From Caulobacteraceae bacterium (GTDB lineage Bacteria > Pseudomonadota > Alphaproteobacteria > Caulobacterales > Caulobacteraceae): a DNA stretch of 13,628 nucleotides. The position numbers and the translations under genes are program-made. A model generated the notes under the pieces. It saw nothing but the letters and a program-made list of their open reading frames with translations, was not told where the DNA came from and did not search any database. The stretch covers positions 1 to 13,628 of the forward strand of contig JACDGF010000014.1 of the NCBI GenBank assembly GCA_013815405.1. Direction: 5' to 3'. Each line of letters starts with the position of its first letter. Position 1 is the stretch's first letter. Shown here piece by piece: positions 1 through 7,707 of the stretch.

Positions 1-1569
1 GCCCTGGCCCGCGCGCCCGATCTCGCCGAATGGCAGGATGCCGCTTGGCGCGCGCGGCAAGGCTGGCCCTCCTGGCGGGACGCCCTGCACGCCCTGCATT
101 CGCCCGCCGGGGAGGAAGATGTCTCGCTCCAGGCGCGACATCGCCGCCGCCTGGCCTTCGACGAGCTGCTGGCGCACCAGCTGGCCCTGGCGCGGGGCAA
201 ACAGGCCCGGCGCGCCAAGCCGGCCGCCGCCATCCCCGCCAGCGACCTGGCCGTCAGCGCCCTGGCCGCCCTCTCCTTCCGCCTCACCGGCGCCCAGGAA
301 AGGACGTTGCGGGAGATCCGCGCGGATCTCGCCTCGGGCCAGCGGATGGCCCGCCTGATCCAGGGCGACGTCGGCGCCGGCAAGACCGTCGTGGCGCTGC
401 TGGCGATGATCGACACGGCGGCGGCGGGCCGGCAGTCGGTGCTGATGGCGCCCACCGAGATCCTCGCTCGGCAGCACTTCGCAACGATCACCAGCGCCCT
501 CAAGGCGTTAGGTATTGCCTCTATATTGTTGACGGGTCGCGACAAAGGGACCGTACGGTCCGATAAGCTGGCCGCATTGGCGGACGGCGGCGCAACCGTG
601 ATCGTGGGCACCCACGCCCTCTTCCAGGACGACGTCGCCTTCCACGACCTAGCGCTGGCCGTTATCGACGAGCAGCACCGCTTCGGGGTTTCCGAGCGCG
701 GGCGCCTGCTGGCCAAGGGCGGGAGCGTCCACACCCTGGCCATGTCCGCGACGCCCATCCCGCGGACCTTGGAACTGACCCTGTTCGGCGACCTGGATGT
801 CTCCCGCCTCGATGAAAAGCCCCCCGGCCGCCCGCCCGTGGCGACGCGCGCCGCGCCGATGCCGCGCCTGGGAGAAGTGGTCGATCGGCTGGAGACGGCC
901 GTCATGAGCGGCGCCCAGGCGTTCTGGATCTGCCCGCTGGTCGCCGAATCGGAGGTCGCCGATTTGGCCGCCGCCGAAGCGCGCGCCCAAGCCCTGCGTG
1001 AGGTGTTCGGCGAGCGCCTGGGCCTGGTCCATGGGCGCCTGCCCGCCGCCCAAAAGGATCAGGTGATGGAGGATTTCGCCGCCGGCCGGCTCTCGGTCCT
1101 GGTGGCCACCACGGTGGTCGAGGTGGGAGTCGATGTCCCGACCGCCAGCATCATGATCATCGAGCAGGCCGAACGCTTCGGCCTGGCTCAGCTGCACCAA
1201 TTGCGCGGACGCGTGGGCCGGGGCGCCGCCGAAAGCAGTTGCGTGCTGCTCTACGACCCGCCGCTCACCGATGTCGCCCAGCGCCGGCTGGACATCCTTC
1301 GCCGCACCGACGACGGATTCCTGATCGCCGAGAGGGATCTGGAGCTGCGCGGCGGCGGCGATCCCCTGGGCCTGCGGCAAAGCGGCTTTCCCGCCTACCG
1401 GCTGGCCGACCCGGTCGCCCATCGCGACCTCATCGCCCCCGCGGCCGACGACGCCCGCCTGATCCTGGCGCGCGACCCCGGCCTGACCTCGGCCCGCGGC
1501 GCCGCCGTGCGGGTGCTGTGCGAGCTCTTCGATTGGCGGGCGGACGGGGCGCTCACCGAAGCGGGGTGA
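1..1569 (+). CDS. recG: ATP-dependent DNA helicase RecG (5' end missing)
   Basis: Open from the first base of the window, so the true start lies upstream; 522 codons are present against about 690-700 in typical RecG. What is missing is roughly the N-terminal wedge domain that grips branched DNA. RecG is a superfamily 2 helicase that remodels stalled forks and Holliday junctions. Residues counted from base 1: Walker A GDVGAGKT at 122-129, motif II DEQH at 223-226, motif III SATPIPRTL at 249-257, and motif VI HQLRGRVGRG at 399-408 (the RecG/Mfd type). The reading frame continues well upstream of the ATG at 307: the sequence before it has the RecG linker pattern (WQDAAW near residue 15 and RLAFDELLAHQLALARGKQ near residues 50-68), so 307 is not the start. 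The stop overlaps the convergent DUF3089 gene by 17 bp. The identification is secure. Confidence 0.96.
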   Translation, partial: ALARAPDLAEWQDAAWRARQGWPSWRDALHALHSPAGEEDVSLQARHRRRLAFDELLAHQLALARGKQARRAKPAAAIPASDLAVSALAALSFRLTGAQERTLREIRADLASGQRMARLIQGDVGAGKTVVALLAMIDTAAAGRQSVLMAPTEILARQHFATITSALKALGIASILLTGRDKGTVRSDKLAALADGGATVIVGTHALFQDDVAFHDLALAVIDEQHRFGVSERGRLLAKGGSVHTLAMSATPIPRTLELTLFGDLDVSRLDEKPPGRPPVATRAAPMPRLGEVVDRLETAVMSGAQAFWICPLVAESEVADLAAAEARAQALREVFGERLGLVHGRLPAAQKDQVMEDFAAGRLSVLVATTVVEVGVDVPTASIMIIEQAERFGLAQLHQLRGRVGRGAAESSCVLLYDPPLTDVAQRRLDILRRTDDGFLIAERDLELRGGGDPLGLRQSGFPAYRLADPVAHRDLIAPAADDARLILARDPGLTSARGAAVRVLCELFDWRADGALTEAG

Positions 1570-2692
1570 AGCGCGCCGTGGCCGCGCGCGGCGTCCTCCA
1601 GGCCGCCACCCGCCTGACCGCGTCGGCCTCGAGATTGGCATAGAAGATGTTGTAGGGGGGGACCTTCAGGCGCTCCGCCCAGGCGCCCGACGGGCGCAGG
1701 GAGGCCGATCTGGGCCGGGTCACGCGCAGGACGCCGCCGTCGCACCGGGCGCCCGCCTGGCGGACCATGAAGGCCGGCCGCGTCTCCCATTCCAGACCGG
1801 TGGCGTTGGCGGCGCCCAGGTTCAGCCTGGCGGGCGCGTCGGCGTCCGTCGCGGCGCCCAGGATCGGGTTGACGCACAGCGCCCGGCGGCCCGTGAGGCC
1901 GACGAGCTTGCCGTCGCCGTTCCACACCACGGTTCGATCCAGGATCCGGGAGGCGCGCCCGATATCCCCCCGCCGCACCGAAACCCAGGCCAGAACGCAG
2001 CCGGCCTGATCCGGGACCGCGCACATCGGCGTCGCCGAGGCCGCCGCGTGATCCTTGAGAGGTTCGACCGTCTCGACCAGATAGGCGGCGACCAGCCGTG
2101 ATTTGACCGCCGGGTCGGAGGCGATCTCCTCGCGCAGCAACCTGGACGACAGGGTCCCACCCTGTTCGACCCCCACCAATAGGAAGGGCCGGCCCCGGCT
2201 CAGGTGACGCAGGAAGTAGTGAAACGCGGCGCGTACGTCGCCATAGGCGAACTGGCGCGCCTCGACCGCATCGTCGAACAAGGTGAGGGAGGTGTAGAGG
2301 CTGGCCTGGCGATAGCGCGGCGCGAACACCCGTCCGGCGCCGGCGAAGGGCGCGGCGTAGTTGGGCAGCATCACCCGCGTCAGGACGCCCGACGCCTTCG
2401 CATCGTCGATCGGTCCGTTCCAGTCCCTGCCGCCGTCGAAGGTGGTGGGGTGGACGAAAAACACATCGGCCGGAGGCTCGCCGGCCATCGGGGGGCCGGG
2501 TAAAAGGGCCCATGAAGACGGTTTGGCGTAGGCGGGCGGTGGCGGGGGCCGATAGACCGCGAAGGGCACCTTAGGATCCAGCAGCGCTTCGAGGATGTCG
2601 TCGCGCCAGATCGCCAGGGCGGCGACCACCACGAGGAGGACTCCGCCGCCCGCGATCGCGAGCCAGAACCTCAGTCGGTCGCGTCGGGCCAT
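1553..2692 (-). CDS. DUF3089 family membrane-anchored alpha/beta-hydrolase-like protein, probably catalytically dead
   Basis: About 379 residues from the ATG at 2692; an in-frame TTG at 2716 would add eight residues, and neither start has a clear Shine-Dalgarno. One hydrophobic segment near residues 9-29 follows a basic N-terminus (MARRDRLRF), which suggests an inner-membrane anchor with the domain in the periplasm. The family is recognised by VFFVHPTTF near residues 77-85 and the end pattern PYNIFYANL. In DUF3089 proteins as I know them, the nucleophile elbow reads like GHSQGS and a late motif like LHxxDY. Here the elbow is GVEQGG (Glu176 where Ser is expected) and the late motif is LKVPPY (Lys343 where His is expected). 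Ser and His of a hydrolase triad therefore both appear absent. It is last in the kdsA-hldE-hldD block and 55 bp after hldD, which hints at an envelope role. The substrate is unknown. Confidence 0.8.
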   Translation of the reverse strand: MARRDRLRFWLAIAGGGVLLVVVAALAIWRDDILEALLDPKVPFAVYRPPPPPAYAKPSSWALLPGPPMAGEPPADVFFVHPTTFDGGRDWNGPIDDAKASGVLTRVMLPNYAAPFAGAGRVFAPRYRQASLYTSLTLFDDAVEARQFAYGDVRAAFHYFLRHLSRGRPFLLVGVEQGGTLSSRLLREEIASDPAVKSRLVAAYLVETVEPLKDHAAASATPMCAVPDQAGCVLAWVSVRRGDIGRASRILDRTVVWNGDGKLVGLTGRRALCVNPILGAATDADAPARLNLGAANATGLEWETRPAFMVRQAGARCDGGVLRVTRPRSASLRPSGAWAERLKVPPYNIFYANLEADAVRRVAAWRTPRAATARFTPLR

Positions 2693-2747
2693 GATGGCGT
2701 TGGCGCTGGCGATCAAAGCATCGCGCCGACGTTAACCCTCGCGGCGC

Positions 2748-3749
2748 TCATCGGTACGGGTCCGGCCGCGACAGGTAATTTCCCACATAGTCGGCGACGC
2801 CGTCCTCCAGGCGGGTGATCGCGCCCTTCCAGCCAGCCTGGCGTAACCGGTCCATCGGCGCTTTGGTGAAATACTGATAATTGTCGCGCAAAGCCTCGGG
2901 GACGTCGATGTATTCGATCCGCAGCGCGCGCCCCGCCGCCTTGAACACCGCCTCGGCCAGGTCGTTGAACGTCCGCGCCTCCCCCGAGCCGAGATTGAAG
3001 ATCCCATTGACCGTCCCCTCGCCCACCAGCCACGCGACGACCTCCGCCACGTCGCGGACATAGACGAAATCGCGCATCTGGCCGCCGTCGGGATAGTCCG
3101 GGTGAAGGGAGCGGAACAGCCTGACGCCGCGGCCCGCCGCCACACCCGGCCAGATCTGGGAGGCCACCGACCTCATGACGCCTTTGTGCTCCTCGTTGGG
3201 GCCATAGACGTTGAACAGCTTCAGGCCGGCCCAGCGGGGCGGGGCGCGGCCCCGCGCCGCCTGGCGCGCGACGAAGACGTCGAACAGGGCCTTGGACCAG
3301 CCATAGACATTCAGTGGCCGCAAGCCCGCCAGATGTTCGAGGTCCTCCGCATCGTCGAAACCGAGCGACCCGTCGCCGTATACGGCGGCCGACGAGGCGT
3401 AGATGAACCGGCGTTGGCGGTCGGCGCACCACCGGAAGAGGTCTCGCGAAAGGCCGAAGTTGGCGGCCAGGACCTTGTCCGCGTCGGGTTCGATGGTCGA
3501 GGAGACGGCGCCCATGTGGATCACCGCCTCCAGCGGGCCCCCGTGCGCCGCCAGCCAGGCCCACAGGTCCTCGGGCGCCACCAGGTCCGCGATCGGGTGC
3601 TTGGCCAGGTTGCGCCATTTGCCGGTCGAGCTGTCGCCCAGGCGGTCGCAAACGACGACGTCGAGCGAGCGGTCCCGCGCCAAAGCGGCGACGATGTTGG
3701 ACCCGATGAAACCGGCGCCGCCGGTCACGAGGACGGCGGGGTGCGTCAT
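2748..3749 (-). CDS. hldD: ADP-L-glycero-D-manno-heptose 6-epimerase
   Basis: A 333-residue cytoplasmic short-chain dehydrogenase/reductase family enzyme (E. coli HldD/RfaD has 310). It converts ADP-D-glycero-manno-heptose to the L-glycero form, the donor for the heptose of the LPS inner core. The NADP-binding GGAGFIGSN is at residues 10-18. The catalytic Tyr149 and Lys153 sit in YGWSK, and the epimerase-specific stretches NVYGPNEEHKG (180-190) and QMRDFVYV follow. The ATG is fixed by its 4-bp ATGA overlap with the hldE stop, which implies translational coupling. It lies third in the minus-strand block after kdsA and hldE, so the Kdo and heptose routes are made from one transcript unit. Confidence 0.95.
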   Translation of the reverse strand: MTHPAVLVTGGAGFIGSNIVAALARDRSLDVVVCDRLGDSSTGKWRNLAKHPIADLVAPEDLWAWLAAHGGPLEAVIHMGAVSSTIEPDADKVLAANFGLSRDLFRWCADRQRRFIYASSAAVYGDGSLGFDDAEDLEHLAGLRPLNVYGWSKALFDVFVARQAARGRAPPRWAGLKLFNVYGPNEEHKGVMRSVASQIWPGVAAGRGVRLFRSLHPDYPDGGQMRDFVYVRDVAEVVAWLVGEGTVNGIFNLGSGEARTFNDLAEAVFKAAGRALRIEYIDVPEALRDNYQYFTKAPMDRLRQAGWKGAITRLEDGVADYVGNYLSRPDPYR

Positions 3750-5212
3750 TCGCCTTGCGCGAACCGTCGCAGGGTGGCGCTGGTGGAGTGCCCTTCGACG
3801 AAAGTGGCGAGACGCAACTCGCCGCCGTAGCCGGTGACGGCCCCGTGGCCGACGACATCCTCGATCCGGTAGTCACCGCCCTTGACCAGGATGTCGGGGC
3901 GCGCGGCGTCGATGAGGGCCTGGGGCGTATCCTCGTCGAACGGGACCACCAGGTCCACGCAGGCAAGGCCGGCCAGCACCAGGGCCCGCGCGTCCAGATC
4001 GTTGACCGGCCTGCCGCGCCCCTTGGCGGCCCGCACCGAACGGTCGGTGTTGAGGCCGACGATCAGCCGGTCGCACCAGCCTTTCGCCTGGGTGAGGTAG
4101 GCGATGTGGCCCGGGTGGAGGATATCGAAACAGCCGTTGGTGAAGCCGATCTTCAGCCCCCATCGGCGCCAGCGGGCGACTTCCTCCACCATCCGGTGGG
4201 CCGTGGCGATCTTGGCCCGCGACGGATCCCGCCGGCTTCTCACCTCGGCGTCGATCAACTCTCCGGGAGAGACGGTCGCCGTCCCCGGCTTTTCCACCGC
4301 GACGCTGGACGCCAGCAAGGCCAGTTCGATCGCCTGGACCAGGTTCGCGCCGCCGGCCAGGGCCAGGCCCAGGGCCGCCAGGGCGGTGTCGCCAGCGCCG
4401 GAACTGTCGGCGACATCGCGCGGCGCGCGGCGGAAGTGGCGCACGGCCTGGCCCCTCGCCGCCAGCGACATCCCCTGGGCCGCGCGGGTCACCAGGATGG
4501 CGCCGCTGCCGCAGAGGCCCAAGGCGACCTCGAGCGCCGCCTCGATCTCTTCGTCCGTGCCGGTCGGCATGTCGGTGGCGTAGGCGAGTTCGCCCGCGTT
4601 GGGCTTGACGATGTCCGCCGAGCCGTAGCGGTCGAAGCCCCGCGCCTTTGAATCGATAACAAGGATCGCGCGTTCCGCCCTCGCCGCCGCCAGACAGGCC
4701 TCGACGACACGCGGTGTCGCCACGCCTTTTCCGTAGTCCGAGAGCAGGATCGCCCCCGCGCCCCTCGCGGCCTCGCGCACGGTGTGGATCACGCGCTGTT
4801 CGATCTCGCCGGAGATGGGGGCGACGTCCTCCAGATCCACGCGCAGCAATTGCTGGCCGCCGCAGACGAAACGGGTCTTCACCGTCGTGGGCCGGGCCGG
4901 ATCGGTGAGCAGGAACCCTTCGATGGCGCTTTCCGCGCCGATCAGGGCCAGGGCCTCGTGCGCCGCGGCGTCGTCGCCGACCGCGCCGATCAGGGTCGCG
5001 ACGCCCCCCAGCGCGGCAAGGTTGCGCGCGACATTGCCGGCGGCGCCGAGCATAACGGTTTCGCGGGTCCGGCTGAGAACCGCGATCGGCGCCTCGGCCG
5101 AAACCCGGCTGACGTCGCCATAGACGAAACGATCGACCATCAGATCACCGATCGCGACGACCCGCGCGCCGGCCGCGGTCGTCAGCAGATCCTGCAGGGC
5201 CGACACGTCCAT
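3746..5212 (-). CDS. hldE: Bifunctional heptose 7-phosphate kinase / heptose 1-phosphate adenylyltransferase
   Basis: A 488-residue two-domain enzyme (E. coli HldE/RfaE has 477) that supplies ADP-D-glycero-beta-D-manno-heptose to HldD. Residues 1-320 are a PfkB/ribokinase-type kinase: the domain opens with IGDLMVDRFVYGDVSRVSAE, has GAAGNVARNLAALGG at 56-70, and the catalytic GAGD at 272-275 (Asp275 as base). Residues 350-488 are a cytidylyltransferase-like nucleotidyltransferase with TNGCFDILHPGH (358-369, the HxGH motif), GLNTDRSV (386-393) and VKGGDYR (443-449). The ATG at 5212 was chosen because MDVSALQDLL leads directly into the kinase fold. The open frame extends further upstream, but that part lies across kdsA and has no family sequence. 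The start is 34 bp after the kdsA stop, and the stop overlaps the hldD start. Confidence 0.95.
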   Translation of the reverse strand: MDVSALQDLLTTAAGARVVAIGDLMVDRFVYGDVSRVSAEAPIAVLSRTRETVMLGAAGNVARNLAALGGVATLIGAVGDDAAAHEALALIGAESAIEGFLLTDPARPTTVKTRFVCGGQQLLRVDLEDVAPISGEIEQRVIHTVREAARGAGAILLSDYGKGVATPRVVEACLAAARAERAILVIDSKARGFDRYGSADIVKPNAGELAYATDMPTGTDEEIEAALEVALGLCGSGAILVTRAAQGMSLAARGQAVRHFRRAPRDVADSSGAGDTALAALGLALAGGANLVQAIELALLASSVAVEKPGTATVSPGELIDAEVRSRRDPSRAKIATAHRMVEEVARWRRWGLKIGFTNGCFDILHPGHIAYLTQAKGWCDRLIVGLNTDRSVRAAKGRGRPVNDLDARALVLAGLACVDLVVPFDEDTPQALIDAARPDILVKGGDYRIEDVVGHGAVTGYGGELRLATFVEGHSTSATLRRFAQGE

Positions 5213-5246
5213 GGCGCGCAGCGTCTGCCCCCTGCCGCGAAGGCGG

Positions 5247-6101
5247 TCAAGCCGGCGGGCGGCGCTTGGCCAGGGCGTCATAGTCGAGCAGATCCGCGAC
5301 CAGGCTTTCGAAGTCCCGCAAGGGAACCATGGTCGGCCCGTCCGACGGCGCCTTGTCCGGATCGGGGTGGGTCTCCATGAACACCGCCGCCACTCCCACC
5401 GCCACGGCGGCCCGGGCGAGGACCGCGACGAACCGGCGCTCGCCGCCGGAGCGGTCGCCCTCCCCGCCCGGCCGCATGACCGAGTGGGTGGCGTCGAACA
5501 CCACGGGGCAGCCGATCTCCTTGAGGATCGGCAGGGCGCGCAGGTCGGAAACCAGGGCGTTGTAGCCGAAGGAGACCCCGCGTTCGCAGGCCATGACATC
5601 GGGGTTGCCCGCGCCCGTGACCTTGGCGATCACGTTCCTCATGTCCCACGGGGCCAGGAACTGCCCCTTCTTGATGTTGATCGCGGCGCCGGTGCGGGCG
5701 GCGGCCACGATGAGATCGGTCTGCCGGCAGAGAAAGGCCGGGATCTGCAGGATGTCCACCGCCTCGGCGGCCGGCGCGCACTGCCCGATCTCATGCACAT
5801 CGGTGAGCACCGGCAGGCCGACGGCCTCGCGGATCTCAGCGAAGATCGGCAGGGCCTGGGCCAGCCCCACGCCCCGCGCCGCCCCGCCCGAGGTGCGGTT
5901 GGCCTTGTCGAAGGACGTCTTGTAGATCAGGTCGATGTCGAGCCGATCGGCGATCTCCCTCAGGGCCCCCGCGGTTTCGAGGGCGTGCTGGCGGCTTTCG
6001 AGCTGGCAGGGCCCGGCGATGATCGCCAGCCGCTCGCCGTTGCCGATCCGCGCGCCGCGCCCGGTCTTCGCCTTGACCTCCACGACGGCGTTGGGCTGCA
6101 T
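5247..6101 (-). CDS. kdsA: 3-deoxy-8-phosphooctulonate (Kdo-8-P) synthase, metal-dependent type
   Basis: A 284-residue TIM-barrel aldolase, exactly the length of E. coli KdsA. It condenses phosphoenolpyruvate with arabinose 5-phosphate to give Kdo-8-phosphate for lipid A-Kdo assembly. The N-terminal IAGPCQLES carries Cys32 where the metal-free E. coli enzyme has Asn. His206 (DATHS), Glu243 (METHP) and Asp254 (APSDG) complete the four metal ligands known from the Aquifex-type enzyme, so this should be a divalent-metal-dependent KdsA. The ATG at 6101 ([10 protein letters not shown]) gives the family length; an in-frame extension to 6173 would enter the intergenic region and has no family match. 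It is the first gene of the minus-strand block, so its promoter should lie between 6102 and 6199, shared with the divergent phr. I see no convincing -35/-10 pair for it. Confidence 0.95.
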   Translation of the reverse strand: MQPNAVVEVKAKTGRGARIGNGERLAIIAGPCQLESRQHALETAGALREIADRLDIDLIYKTSFDKANRTSGGAARGVGLAQALPIFAEIREAVGLPVLTDVHEIGQCAPAAEAVDILQIPAFLCRQTDLIVAAARTGAAINIKKGQFLAPWDMRNVIAKVTGAGNPDVMACERGVSFGYNALVSDLRALPILKEIGCPVVFDATHSVMRPGGEGDRSGGERRFVAVLARAAVAVGVAAVFMETHPDPDKAPSDGPTMVPLRDFESLVADLLDYDALAKRRPPA

Positions 6102-6118
6102 GGCCTGGGGCGATGTCC

Positions 6119-6148
6119 TGATCCGGCGGCGGGCGCGCGGCGTAGAAC
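6119..6148 (+). promoter_or_regulatory. Candidate ECF-sigma (RpoE/ChrR-type) promoter for phr-cfa
   Basis: TGATCC at 6119-6124 is followed after 18 bp by TAGAAC at 6143-6148. The predicted transcript start would leave a leader of about 45 nt before the phr ATG. TGATCC is the -35 element I know for the singlet-oxygen sigma factor RpoE of Rhodobacter sphaeroides, whose targets include a photolyase gene and a cfa gene, the two genes found downstream here. Against it: TGATCC also occurs several times inside coding DNA in this window, because CTG-ATC-C codon pairs are common, and the -10 element is less well defined. It is supported mainly by position and gene content. Confidence 0.35.
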
Positions 6149-6199
6149 TGAAACAAAGGGGCGCTCGACGCAAGGTCGGCCGTCGGAGCCGCCGCGCCC

Positions 6200-7639
6200 A
6201 TGCCTGACTCCGCCCCGGTCATCGTCTGGTTTCGCCAGGACCTGCGTCTCCGCGACAACCCCGCCCTGACCGACGCCGCCGGGCTCGGGCGCCCGGTCAT
6301 CCCCCTCTACATCCTTGATGAAACGGCCGACGTCCGCCGCCCTGGAGCAGCCTCGCGCTGGTGGCTGGACAAGTCGCTTCGCGCGCTTGGCAAAGACATC
6401 GAAGCCCTGGGCGGCCGCCTGATCCTGCGCCGCGGCCCCGCGGCCCGCATTCTGGCCGAGCTCGTCGCCGAGACGGGCGCCGAGGCGGTCCGCTGGAGCC
6501 GGCTCTATGACGCCGCCTCGGTGGCGCGAGACGTGGCGATCAAGGCGAAACTGGCGAAGGCGGGCGTGGAATGCCGGTCGTTCAACGCCGCGCTCCTCAA
6601 CGAGCCCTGGGAGGTCAAGACCGGCGCCGGCGGCGACTATCGTGTGTTCACGCCCTACTGGCGCACGGCGCGCGCGCCGGCGGGAGATCGGGCGCCGACG
6701 GGGCGGCCCGGCAAGCTCCGAGCCCCGGCCGGAAACACCGGCTCCGATCCGCTGGCGAGCTGGAGCCTGCATCCCACGGCGCCCGACTGGTCGAAGGGGT
6801 TCGAGGACTGGGCGCCGGGAGAGGCTGGCGCTCAAAGACGCCTGGACGGCTTTCTGGACGACGTCGCGTGCCGCTATGCGACTGGCCGCGACAAGCCGGC
6901 GGTCGCCGGAACGTCCCAGCTTTCACCCCATCTTCATTTCGGCGAGATCGGGCCACGCCAGATCTGGGCGGCCGTTCAGGGCGCCGCGGTGCGCCAGCAG
7001 GCCTCACACCCGCAGGTCGAGACCTTCCTTGAGGAACTCGGGTGGCGTGAATTCAACCACCATGTCTTCTACCATCACCCGAACCTGACCGGGCAAAACC
7101 TCGATTCCGCCTTCGACGCCTTCCCTTGGCGCGAGGACGCCGAAGGCCTTATGGCATGGCGTCGGGGCCGCACGGGTTTTCCCATTGTCGACGCCGGCAT
7201 GCGACAGCTTTGGGCGACCGGCTGGATGCACAATCGCGTGCGCATGATCGCCGCCTCTTTCCTGGTCAAGGACCTAATGATCGACTGGCGGATCGGCGAA
7301 GCCTGGTTCTGGGACACGCTGGTCGACGCCGACCTCGCCAACAACGTTCTCAACTGGCAGTGGGTGGCCGGGTCCGGGGCGGACGCGGCGCCGTATTTCC
7401 GCGTATTCAATCCGACCCTGCAGGGCCGGACGTTCGATCCGGACGGAGACTATGTCCGCCGTTGGGTTCCCGAACTCGCCGGCCTGCCGGGCTCAGTCAT
7501 TCACGAGCCGTGGCGGGTCCCGCCGGAGGCCTTGGCGAAGGCGGGCGTCGAACCGGGAGTCGACTATCCGATTCCGATCATCGACCACGTCTCGGCGCGC
7601 AAACGCGCCCTGGCCGCCTATCGAGGCCTTCGCTCATGA
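6200..7639 (+). CDS. phr: Deoxyribodipyrimidine photolyase (class I CPD photolyase / cryptochrome family)
   Basis: A 479-residue flavoprotein, close to the usual 470-480, that splits UV-induced cyclobutane pyrimidine dimers with blue light. The N-terminal antenna domain opens with [17 protein letters not shown] (residues 7-23). The FAD domain shows [13 protein letters not shown] (238-250), WREF (282-285), [14 protein letters not shown] (325-338), WMHNRVRM (342-349) and [20 protein letters not shown] (386-405). All are canonical for class I CPD photolyases, and the last carries a Trp of the electron-transfer chain. The ATG at 6200 has GGAG 11 nt upstream. It is the first gene of the plus-strand block and divergent from kdsA. 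Its stop overlaps a possible ATG of the next gene (ATGA at 7636-7639). Function as a repair enzyme is most likely; a pure photoreceptor role cannot be excluded by sequence. Confidence 0.95.
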   Translation: MPDSAPVIVWFRQDLRLRDNPALTDAAGLGRPVIPLYILDETADVRRPGAASRWWLDKSLRALGKDIEALGGRLILRRGPAARILAELVAETGAEAVRWSRLYDAASVARDVAIKAKLAKAGVECRSFNAALLNEPWEVKTGAGGDYRVFTPYWRTARAPAGDRAPTGRPGKLRAPAGNTGSDPLASWSLHPTAPDWSKGFEDWAPGEAGAQRRLDGFLDDVACRYATGRDKPAVAGTSQLSPHLHFGEIGPRQIWAAVQGAAVRQQASHPQVETFLEELGWREFNHHVFYHHPNLTGQNLDSAFDAFPWREDAEGLMAWRRGRTGFPIVDAGMRQLWATGWMHNRVRMIAASFLVKDLMIDWRIGEAWFWDTLVDADLANNVLNWQWVAGSGADAAPYFRVFNPTLQGRTFDPDGDYVRRWVPELAGLPGSVIHEPWRVPPEALAKAGVEPGVDYPIPIIDHVSARKRALAAYRGLRS

Positions 7640-7697
7640 CTCCCTTCGGCTTCGCGAACGATGGTAGGGTGATGGCCGCGACGAGGGATGACCCACC

Positions 7698-7703
7698 GGA
7701 GAG
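7698..7703 (+). promoter_or_regulatory. Shine-Dalgarno deciding the cfa start
   Basis: GGAGAG lies 4-9 nt before the ATG at 7708. Two other in-frame ATGs, at 7636 (overlapping the phr stop) and 7672, lack an equally good site. This supports 7708 as the main start, although coupled initiation at 7636 remains possible. Confidence 0.5.
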
Positions 7704-7707
7704 CGAC

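Noticed and set aside
649..1641. 330-codon open frame on the minus strand across recG
   Set aside because: It is antisense to well-conserved RecG helicase motifs, has low-complexity Gly/Gln/Ala composition and resembles no family; it is a shadow of GC-rich coding DNA.
3102..4651. Plus-strand open frames of 242 and 298 codons across hldD and hldE
   Set aside because: They lie opposite conserved hldD and hldE and have no recognisable domain.
5213..5599. 129-codon in-frame N-terminal extension of hldE
   Set aside because: It overlaps kdsA in another frame, is Arg/Ser/Pro-rich, and the HldE fold begins right at the ATG at 5212.
6143..6160. Possible LexA (SOS) box before phr: GAAC at 6145 region
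   Set aside because: Alphaproteobacterial SOS boxes need GAAC or GTTC repeated after 7 bp; the second half here is AAGG, which does not match.
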